This document shows, one piece after another, positions 55,571 to 64,000 of a stretch of DNA of 64,000 bases (positions are counted from its first letter, which is position 1; every line of letters starts with the position of its first letter). The notes under the pieces are model-generated. The model was not told the DNA's origin, ran no database searches, and saw nothing but the letters and a program-made list of their open reading frames with translations. Origin of the DNA: Hemileia vastatrix. Taxonomy: Eukaryota > Basidiomycota > Pucciniomycetes > Pucciniales > Zaghouaniaceae. The DNA is taken from contig JASXTE010000017.1 in assembly GCA_030280995.1 (NCBI GenBank), positions 11,184,498 through 11,248,497 of the forward strand, in the 5' to 3' direction. A program made the position numbers and the translations under genes.

Positions 55571-55809
55571 CACTACGCAATATAGGGGGTGGACTTGCTA
55601 GCAAGTCCTCAACCTGAACTCAGATGGAACTCAGACTGAACTCAGACTGAACTCTACTTGAACACCCACCTAAAACTGTTCTGCTGAGTGGTGTTCATCC
55701 CTGATTGTATGGTTCCTTTATCAATAGTTCAATGTGTGTTCAATCTGTGGTGAGTTTGGGTCCAAGGTTGCGGACTCGCTAGCAAGTCCGCCCCCCATAT
55801 TGTGTGGTG
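55571..55809. mobile_element. MITE with E-type TIRs, TSD TTA
   Basis: This 239-bp element starts CACTACGCAATATAGGGGGT and in reverse complement starts CACCACACAATATGGGGGGC. The TIRs pair over about 45 bp with six mismatches and include CTTGCTAGC-AG. TTA flanks both ends (55568-55570 and 55810-55812). The centre has short GAACTCAGACT repeats. The CAC-AC start and the GCTAGCA inner palindrome link it to E1 and E2. Non-coding. Confidence 0.85.
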
Positions 55810-55812
55810 TTA

Positions 55813-57338
55813 GTTGGACACTTTATCTATATCAAATTACTTCTAGTACCATGATTGACCAAATTAAATCCTCATTTCCATATGCAGAATTGATCCCATA
55901 TGGCTGGACCAGGCCAAAGGTGTCAACCACAAGTTTGAGAATTCTTCTGGTGGACACTTTTATGATTAACAGTAGTAGGGTATAAGTCTTCTTTAGTTAA
56001 TATAGTATTCCTCATAAACATTTGCAACTTATTTTTGGCCTAAAATCAGGTGGAAAGTTTTTCCATATAAAATTACTTCTAATGCCATGATTGACTAAAA
56101 ATTGATTCTCATTGCCATATAGAGAGTTGATCCCATATGACTGGATCTGGCAAAAGTGTCACCACAATTTTTGATAAACTTAAGTTTGAAAATTTTATGA
56201 TGGAAAGTAATTGCAAGTCTTCTTCATTTCATCAAGTAATCCTCATAAAAATTTCCACCTGTATTTTGGCCAAACCTCAAGTGGAAACTTTGGCCATATT
56301 AAATTAATTCTAGTTCCATGTTGATAAAAAACTGATACTTATTGCCATATATAGAAATTAAACCCATCAGATTGTGCCTTTCCAAAAGTGTCTACCTGAA
56401 TTATGGCTAAACCTCAGTTGGACACTTTTATGATGCAGAGTAGCTAGGGCAAAAGTATTCTTCAGTAAAATTGGTATTAATAATAAATTTATCCTCCTGA
56501 AGTTTATCTTAACTTGAGGTGGACAATTTCAGAAAGCACCAGTTAGTCACTATCCATCAAAAAAGTGTTCACCAAAATTTTGGCTAAACTTGTGGTGGAC
56601 CCCTTTGATCAGCTACAGTCAGATGAGATCAACTCTTTAGCTGGGAATGAGGATGATGTTTTTGTCAATCATGGAAATAGAAGTAGTGTGATGTGGCCAA
56701 ATTACACCCCTGAAGGTCAGACAAACCTCAGAAGGACACTTTTTAGCAGGTAGTAACTGAGAAAAATCCATTTATCAGAAGGAAAATCTTTTATTGGATA
56801 GATGCCAAGGTTTCATACTTGTGTATTATGGTCAGTATTAATTTTGAAAGAGTCTGTCCAAGCAATTTCATTGCCCATCATGACTCATTTTGTTTTAAAT
56901 GTTTCAAACTGTGTGATACAGTATTAAAGTGTCACATAGTATAATTAAGTTCTATTACGTGCCCTCATATGATGCCTAAATTTATAAATTAATATCTTAC
57001 ATAATAATTTTTTTTATATAAATTCATCAATATTTTATTTTATTATCAAATTTAATAGAGCAAGTATCCTGAATTATTATATATGCATAAGCTTAGGTTA
57101 GATCAATTTGTGCTCAATTTTTTCTCATCAGAGGACCAAAATCAAGTTCTGGAGGATCAATTTGCACATAATTTGGAATCAGTTGATATTCTGTCTATAA
57201 TCAATCTGAGAATAAATGTAAATCTAACTCTAATTTACTTATGTTTATAAAGTATTCATAAACCTGGCATATTTAAGGGACACTCTAAATTTCAAGAGAG
57301 GGGATTGCTAGCAATTCACCCCTAGATTTCCCGTGGTG
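55813..57338. repeat. E2 right region with decayed palindrome units
   Basis: Degenerate palindrome sites lie near 55916, 56152, 56394 and 56564 at much shorter spacing than the main array. Unique AT-rich sequence follows to the right TIR at about 57285-57338. A 62-codon frame crossing the last decayed site is not credible as a gene. Confidence 0.6.
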
Positions 57339-57473
57339 ATAGCTAACAAATTTTGAACTGAGGTTTGGACAGACTTCCAGGGGACAATTTTACAATATTA
57401 AAAATTTTTATTTCAATAATTGAGTGAAACTTCATTTTCATTGCCATAGAGAGAATTTATCTCATCTGACTTC

Positions 57474-58076
57474 TGTTGAACTCCAGTTGTTTCTTCTAGA
57501 ATATTAGTTAATAAATACATTAGTTAATTTAATATTATCATATACATACCTTAAATAGAGCACTTGCTCATTTATAGATACGTATCTGTTCTTTCTCACA
57601 TACTTCTTCAAAATCTACCCTTCTAATAAATACATATCGATTAGTTAACTACTATATATGGATGCCTTTTTTAATTTATTTTTAGCATCCACTTTTCCTC
57701 CTTTACTTTTGTCTCACTCGCTGTTCCATCTTGATTATCATCTTTTCCTTATATCTCTTTCTTATTGTCCTTCTCTACTTGTCCATTCCAAGCTACCTAT
57801 TGTCCCTAGTCCATCTATAATTTGTCCCTTTATCTTAACTAACTAATTAACATTCATCTTATCAGGTATTTCTGTATGTCTGCTCTTCTCAGCAATGAAT
57901 CCACTTTTCCTCCTTTACTTTTGTCTCGCTTGCTGTTCCATCTCACTTATCATCTTTTCCTTATAGCTCTTTCTTATTGTCCTTGTCCACTTTTCCATTC
58001 CAAGTTACCTATTGACCCTAGTCAATCTATCATTTGTCCCTTTATCTTAACTAACTAAATAATGTTCATCTTATCA
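57474..58076 (+). repeat. Copia 5' LTR with internal duplication
   Basis: The part 57474-57864 (391 bp) matches the 3' LTR. After 34 unrelated bases, 57899-58076 repeats 57687-57864 (both 178 bp, nearly identical). The primer binding site follows the second copy, so the LTR effectively ends at 58076. Confidence 0.8.
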
Positions 58077-58095
58077 GGGTTATGGGCCCAGCGCC
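58077..58095 (+). other. Copia primer binding site, half-tRNA iMet type
   Basis: The sequence GGGTTATGGGCCCAGCGCC follows the LTR. The complement, GCTGGGCCCATAACC, resembles the anticodon stem-loop of initiator methionine tRNA. Internal (half) tRNA priming of this kind is known for Drosophila copia and yeast Ty5. Confidence 0.7.
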
Positions 58096-58191
58096 CCTGT
58101 CTTCTATTTAAAACTGGCAACCCCTGATTCAACTAATACTAGCTCTCCAACTTCATCAAGTACCTCTTCTGAACAAACAGAACTTCCCAAT

Positions 58192-61100
58192 ATGCCTTCC
58201 ACACCACCTCCTCCTCCTGATTTTTCCTATCTACAAGATAGCTTGTCATACTCTGAAATCAAGGGGATTGAGAAGCTAACCAATAAAAACTATAGCTCGT
58301 GGAAGACAGATATTAAATATTCACTCACCGTTAAAAACCTTGACCAGTTCCTCTTTGAAGACACTCCTATTCTCACCGATCCTAGTTTATTCAATGTCTT
58401 CAAACTTAGGCAACGTCAGACCAATGCCATTATCAAGATGTTTATGAATTGACCGAATCAAGATAAATTTGTATTGGACAATGATTTAGTTGAACCTGCT
58501 CAATTGTGGACATATATTAAAGAACATTATGCTTCAAAGTCAAAGAAGAACTGCTCGTATGTTGTAAACCAACTATTCAAGATCAAATTCACTGAGAATA
58601 ACTTGCTGGGGGCTATGAATGATTTTAGAAGCACCATTAAGTTACTCAGAGAAGTGGCACCGGAATTTTTTAAAGAGAACATTTTATCCTATATAATGGG
58701 AAATTGTGTTTTAAATCTATTACCTGATTTGTACCAAACAGCTACAACTATTATTCTCAGCAAGTATGTTATCACCAATCAACAACCAACTATTGAAAAT
58801 ATCTTTGCTGACATTGAGGCTAAAATAACCCAAAGGAAAGCTCTCAATACTTCTTTGGGTACTGTTCTAGCTATGGACTCTAGAACAAAACATCTGTGCT
58901 CTAAGGGAAAGCACAATCCTCTTGCTCCACATCCCAAATCCTCATGTTTCCAACTTCACCCTGAGAAGTGTGATGAGTTCCTCAAAAGAAAGAAAGAACA
59001 AGAAAATCTGGACAAGGAATCTGGACATAAAGTTCTATCTATTATCTCTAAACTACCGGACAATCACGCCATTTTGGACAGTGGTGCCTCATATAACATT
59101 TTCAACTCTCTCAAATTTTTCAGCTCGTATCAATCTACCAATATCACTCTGTCAATGGCCAACGGTGAGGAAATTGCTGCCCTTGGACAAGGCACAGTTT
59201 CTTTTACCTCCTCTTCTTGTCACACCTTTCATATCAACAATGCATTATATATACCATCAGTTAAAGCTACCCTAGTATCTGCTATGGAAATCCTACATAA
59301 TGGTTGGAGCCTCGACAATGAAGGTGGGCTCTTCAAAGGCAAAACTTGTATAGATTGTAACTCTTCGGGGAAGATTTTATCTTTTCCCATAATTGCTAAT
59401 CAAATTTTCAATCTCTTGGTCAATACATTGCGCAAAGATTCTAACCTTACTTTACTGCACCATAATTACGGCCATCCCAGCAATCAAACCATGGAGAAGT
59501 TATTCCCAGGTTTGGATTTTTTAAATTTCACTTGTAAAACTTGCGCACTAGCTAAATCCCACATCCTTCCCTACTTGGGTTCCTTTCCCACTCCTGAATC
59601 TTTGTTGGATGTTATGCACATGGACCTGTGTGGACCTATCACTCCAGAATCAAGAGGTGGAAAATCCTACTTATTTCAGATCGTTGATGGTCACTCTAGA
59701 TTCAGGCATGTTTACTTTCTTGACCTAAAATCTGAAGCCTTTCACTTCTATAAAGAATATGAAACTTTTGTTGAAAATCAATTGGAAAGGAAAGTAAAAT
59801 GTATTGTTTCGGACAATGGCGGGGAATTCACTAGTAATGTAATGAGCAATTATTTGAAAAATAAAGGTATACTTCACCTTAAAACTGCTCCTTATTCACC
59901 TAAACAGAATCCCATATCAGAAAGAGGGAATCTCTCTATTGTAGAAAAGGCGAAATGTCTTTTGATAGAATCCGGCTTAGATGCTGGTTGGTGGGCTGAG
60001 GCAGTAAACACTGCTACCTTTCTACTCAATAACCTTCCCTCCTGTTCATTGAAAAATAACGATTCTCCATGGAATCTATGGCATAAAAATACCAAATTAC
60101 CCAACAAACTACATCCATTTGGATCCAATGTAATCTTCCACCTTCAAAAACATAAACAAGATGGAAAGTTTGACAAAAGTGGCAACGAGGGCATATTCCT
60201 AGGATATTTTGAGGGACACCTCAATTACTTAATTTACGCCATTTCATCAGACTCAATCATTGTCACCCATGATGTCAAGTTCTTGAACACTTGTAATCTG
60301 GCTCAAATAATATCTAATGGGAATTCAGCTGAAAAACTCCAGCTCCCTGACATTGATCTTAGCCAACCAGTCTCCTTCAGTCCCATTGACTCCAGTCAAA
60401 ACATTGTATCAGAATTCTTCACGCCCCATAACTCTAATTTCCAAACACCTCCATCAATTCCAGTATTAAATGATACCTCACCCAAATCTAGTTCTACCTC
60501 CAACATGAAACATTACACTTATGTTGAAAAAACTTATAAAACTCCTCAGGAAATATCCTCTGAAATTAATACCTCAAATATTCTTAACACCAAGAGAAGA
60601 GCTAATGTTGCTTGTCTGGCTTTCACTCCATTCAATACACCGCAAAATTATTATCAAGATTTGAACTCTCCTTAAAGCAACAAATGGCTTAAAGCCATCA
60701 ATTCTGAACTCTGAAGTATTTCCAAACACAATGTGTGGGAAGAAACTGCAATTCCTTCAAATAATCATCTCCTTGGAACCACTTGGACCTTTAAGAAGAA
60801 AACTGACACCAATGGAAATATTATCAAGTATAAAGCTTGCTTATTTGTACAGGGATTTTCTCAAATAGAAGGTATTGAATATAATGGGACCTATGCACCT
60901 ACTGGTATATCCACTCTTCAATTTTTACTAAGTGTTTTGGCTTTTAAAGATTTGGAAATCCATAAAATGGATGTTAAGTCAGCTTTCCTTCATGGGGAAC
61001 CTGATGAAGACCTGTATTTACGATTTCCTTGTGGCTATACTCCGAAAAATGAAAATCATTGTCTCCATCTCAAGAAATCTCTTTATGGTCTCAAACAAAG

Positions 61101-62217
61101 CCCTCACTGCTGGTACAACAAGCTAGTCAAATTTTTTACCAACATTGGATTTAGAGCTGGTAAAGCAGATCCATGTCTCTTCTTAAACTCAGATAAAAAT
61201 AAACATTGTTATGTTTACATACATGTTTATGACTTGATTATAGGTGGTCCCTCAATCTCTGATTTCAAAATTCAAATCTCTCGAGTCTTTGACATGGATG
61301 ATCAAGGAGAATGAAGTTGGTTTCTTGGCATGAAGGTCACCAGGGACAGGTCTAAGCGTACTATAACCTTATCTCAACAATTATATATTGATAACATACT
61401 TAAAGAATTCAATCATGAAAACTGTCAAACTGTTACCACTCCCCTAGTTCCTAACTCTCATTTCTCCAAATGTTCCACTAAGAAGTTAATCAACCTTTTT
61501 AACTACAGGCGTGCAATCAGTTTATTAAATTATCTGGTCCTATGCACTCGGCCTGATCTAGCCTTGGCTGCCAGTACCCTCGCTCATTACCTTAATGAAC
61601 CCACCGACCAACAGATCACAGCTTTCTTTCATACTCTTCGATATCTACAAAAATCCAAAGATGTCGGCTTGACCCTTGGAAATGCTCAGGATGCTAAGCT
61701 TGGAGTACTGACTGGCTTTGCAGACTCTGACTATAATAAGTCAGAAGACTCGAAATACACCTCAGGAACCTTAGTTTTTAACCTTGACTTGCTCTCATGG
61801 CACTCAAGCAAACAACGTTCAGTTGCCTGATCTGTCTCTGAAGCAGAATATTACTCTATGACCCAATGTGGTCAAGATCTTCTGTGGATGAAGGAATTAT
61901 TCAATGATTTCTCGATTCCACTCACTACTACTATTCTTAATGGTGACAATCAAGGAGCCATCAACCTAGATATCAACCCACTATATCAACATCATACAAG
62001 ACACATCAATACTAGAGTCTTCTGGCTATGTGAACTTTTCAATACCAAGGAAATTTCTATTCAATATATTTCAACCAATGACATGCCAGCAGACATTCTC
62101 ACTAAATTGCTACCTCGTATTAAACATCAAAATTTCATGAATAAGTTACATCTTAGTTTATTTCCGTCTCAAGCACAGGAGGGTGTTGAACTCCAGCAGT
62201 TTTTTATAGAATATTAG
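58192..62217 (+). pseudogene. Copia gag-pol, five in-frame stops
   Basis: This is one frame of about 1341 codons. Gag: GIEKLTNKNYSSWKTDIKYSL; a C/H cluster (CSKGKHNPLAPHPKSSC) near 58900. Protease: AILDSGASYN near 59072. Integrase: HHNYGHPSN and CKTCALAK zinc site, HMDLCGP, SDNGGEF and PISERGN triad positions. RT: GTTWTFKKKTD, HKMDVKSAFLHGE, KKSLYGLKQSPHCWY; the active site reads HVYDL instead of YVDD. RNase H: FADSDYNKSE, SVSEAEYYSMT. Stops: TGA 58450, TAA 60673, TGA 60712, TGA 61312, TGA 61828. Two of the TGAs stand where arginine is expected. Confidence 0.92.
62175..62183 (+). other. Copia polypurine tract
   Basis: ACAGGAGGG lies directly before the 3' LTR start at 62184. Confidence 0.7.
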
Positions 62218-62558
62218 TTAATTTTATATTATGATATACATACCTTAAATAGAGCACTTGCCCATTTATAGATACGTATCTGTTCTTTCTCACATACTTC
62301 TTCAACATCTACCCTTCTAATAAATACATATCGATTAGTTAACTACTATATATGGATGCCTTTTTTAATTTCTTTTCAGCATCCACTTTTCCTCCTTTAC
62401 TTTTGTCTCACTCGCTGTTCCATCTTGCTTATCATCTTTTCCTTATATCTCTTTCTTATTGTCCTTCTCTACTTGTCCATTCCAAGTTACCTATTGTCCC
62501 TAGTCCATCTATCATTTGTCCCTTTATCTTAACTAACTAAATAATGTTCATCTTATCA
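62184..62558 (+). repeat. Copia 3' LTR
   Basis: This 375-bp LTR runs TGTTGAACTCCAG to TTCATCTTATCA. It lacks the 178-bp duplication and also a short segment after the first 30 bases that the 5' LTR has. Confidence 0.9.
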
Positions 62559-64000
62559 ACTTCATTCAACCAAAAGTGTCCAGCACAAGTTCGGCCGAAC
62601 TTGTGCTGGACACTTTTATAATTGAGAGTAGGCATACAGCAATTTTTCTTAAACTCAAATGGGATTTCTTATAAACATTTCCACTGGTATTTGATATTTC
62701 TGTGTCATTTAAATTTGCCATTTGATTAATTTTTGTCATCATTATATTATTAATGTTATTACTATAGTAATAACTTGTGTGAAAAATGCATACCAGGTGG
62801 TGTTCCACCTTTAATCATATATTATTAAATAAAGGTATAAGAGTATGAAAATTATTTATTTTAAAAATTAAAAATTGATATCCAAAAGAAATATGAGCAG
62901 TAAAAAAGTAAAATAAAAGGTATCAAATAAGAAAAAAAATCTAAGTAAAATTCCCACTATCAATAACAAGTAGAGGTGTTAGATCAAATGTGCACCACCA
63001 GGGCTAAACTTGGACTATATTTTCTTTTTTTTAAACCAAATAAAGTGTCCTGATGAGGTTTGAAAAATCATCAGGAGGACATTTTGGCAATATCAAACTA
63101 ATTATTGTGCAATGATTGAGAAAAAATTCATCTTCATTTTCATAGAGTAAATTTATCCCATCTGACTGCATGCAACCAAAAGTGTTCAGCACAAGTTCTG
63201 CCGAACTTATGCTGGACACTTTTATGATGGTGAGTATCTAGGATGCAGGTATTCCTTATAAACAAATCAACTTCTATATGATCTTTCTTTGTCATTCATA
63301 TTTATCATTTGATTGATTGTTTTTCACCATAATACTATTAATGTTATTAGTATTGAAAAAACTTGTAAGACAAATGCATACTGGGAGATTCTACATCTTT
63401 AATAATCTTATTAAATAAAAGTAAAAAAATATGAAAAGTATTATTTTTACAATAAATAAAGTGATATTTGAAAGCAAAAAGAGGAATAAAAAAGTAAAAT
63501 AAAAGTGATTAAATATGAAATTAAAAATTCAAATAAAATTTCTGCCATAAAAGATAATTTGAGTTTTAAGACCAAATTTGCACCACCAGTTCTAGATTTG
63601 GAATATATTTTCATTTTTTTAAAATTAATAAAAGTGTCCACCTGAGGTTTTCCAAAAAATCAGGAGGATAGTATAGCAGTATAAAAATGCTTCTTGTGCA
63701 ATTATTGAGTGAAAATTCATTTTAACTTCCATTGAGTAAATTTATCCCATCTGACTGCATGCAACCAAAAGTGTCCAGCACAAGCTCAGCGGAACTTTTG
63801 CTGGACATGTTTATGATGGAGAGTAGCTAGGGTGCAATCCTTCTTCAGTTAATCTTTTATTCCTTTTAAAAATGTCTATGGGTATTTGATCTTTCTGTGT
63901 CATTCATAGTTATCATTTGATTAATTTTTAGTCACCAATATATTATTAATGTTTTTACTTTAGCAAAAACATGTGTACTGAATGTACACTAAGTGATTTT
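62559..64000. repeat. E1 palindrome array, continued
   Basis: Palindromes lie at 62572-62617 (perfect), 63178-63223 and 63767-63812. The first belongs to the unit interrupted by E2 and copia: from 37747 to 62572, without the insertions, is 611 bp. The three units correspond in subtype and order to those at 52021, 52628 and 53237 of E2. No gene. Confidence 0.85.

Larger units (their letters stand above)
38218..57338. mobile_element. E2: complete TIR element nested in E1, TSD ATA
   Basis: The left end is CACCACAGGAAATCTGGGGG; the right end, in reverse complement, is CACCACGGGAAATCTAGGGG. The TIRs stay alike for about 50 bp, including TGCTAGCA. ATA flanks both sides (38215-38217 and 57339-57341). 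The empty site is preserved in a paralogous unit at 51871-51890 (ttatgtatagctaac). Without the GB insertion the element is about 10.7 kb. It holds a subterminal region, about 12 clear and several degraded palindrome units, a MITE, and a right end. It has no recognisable transposase, so it looks non-autonomous. The TIR start and 3-bp duplication resemble CACTA- or PIF-like DNA transposons; the superfamily is not settled. Confidence 0.85.
57474..62558 (+). mobile_element. Ty1/copia element, TSD ACTTC
   Basis: This 5085-bp element inserted in an E1 array unit. The perfect duplication ACTTC lies at 57469-57473 and 62559-62563. Gag-pol is one frame with integrase before RT, the copia order. The 5' LTR region carries an extra 212 bp from an internal duplication. 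It is inactivated by five stops and a mutated RT active site. Confidence 0.95.
33597..64000. mobile_element. E1: large TIR element with palindrome array (right end outside window)
   Basis: E1 begins CACCACTGGAAATCTGGGGG, directly abutting the broken GA2 integrase (flank AGA at 33594-33596). Its first ~1.7 kb matches the left part of E2, then a tandem array of ~610-bp units starts. It is interrupted by E2 (38218-57338) and by copia (57474-62558) and resumes to the window end. The homology to E2, whose both ends and target duplication are visible, defines its left boundary. No coding gene of its own is visible. Confidence 0.75.

Noticed and set aside
35329..63812. Regularly spaced palindromic repeats resembling a CRISPR array.
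   Set aside because: The period is ~610 bp and the intervals between palindromes are homologous to each other, not unique spacers. The context is a eukaryotic transposon.

Overview
The window is a stack of nested transposable elements from an AT-rich fungal genome. I see no ordinary host gene, rRNA or tRNA gene. A basidiomycete host is the best guess: introns are 50-68 bp with GTAAGT-type donors, and the gag and RT signatures resemble the large Ty3 and copia families I know from rust and mushroom genomes. That host assignment is inference; nothing here identifies a species.

Layout. (1) 1-13738: a decayed Ty3/gypsy element of a family I call GA (copy GA1, + strand). (2) 12559-33596: a second + strand copy (GA2) that shares one LTR with GA1 in tandem. 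(3) 19188-32392: a better preserved GA copy (GA3, - strand, 13.2 kb) inserted into the GA2 integrase. (4) From 33597 to beyond the window: a large TIR element (E1) that cuts off GA2 and carries a tandem array of ~610-bp units, each centred on a 46-bp palindrome. (5) 38218-57338: a second member of the same TIR family (E2) inserted into the E1 array, with TSD ATA. (6) 41083-49462: a chromodomain Ty3/gypsy element (GB, - strand) inserted into the E2 array, with TSD GGTTG. (7) 57474-62558: a Ty1/copia element inserted into the E1 array, with TSD ACTTC. (8) 55571-55809: a small MITE, with TSD TTA, inside E2. Conceptually removing GB, E2 and copia restores the ~610-bp period of the arrays almost to the base, which supports the nesting.

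What the elements encode. GA has gag-protease, a repeat-rich linker, RT-RNase H and a GPY/F-type integrase on the sense strand. Between pol and the 3' LTR it carries two extra genes in antisense. GB has gag, a pol expressed by a likely -1 frameshift, and a chromodomain; it also carries one antisense gene next to its 3' LTR. All three antisense genes encode an N-terminal motif with the spacing C-x2-C-x6-C, linker, C-x2-C-x6-C (the Zn2Cys6 cluster spacing), and all contain a short spliceosomal intron in the antisense direction. Two otherwise dissimilar Ty3 lineages thus share an antisense, intron-containing, putatively nuclear zinc-binding gene. This is the most interesting signal in the window. 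The second is the E1/E2 family: non-coding TIR elements built around a phased array of 46-bp palindromes.

All pol genes here are broken by stop codons or frameshifts, although GA3 gag-pro and two of the antisense genes are intact as read. Many stops in GB and copia are TGA where an arginine CGA is expected, which suggests C-to-T decay at CpG.
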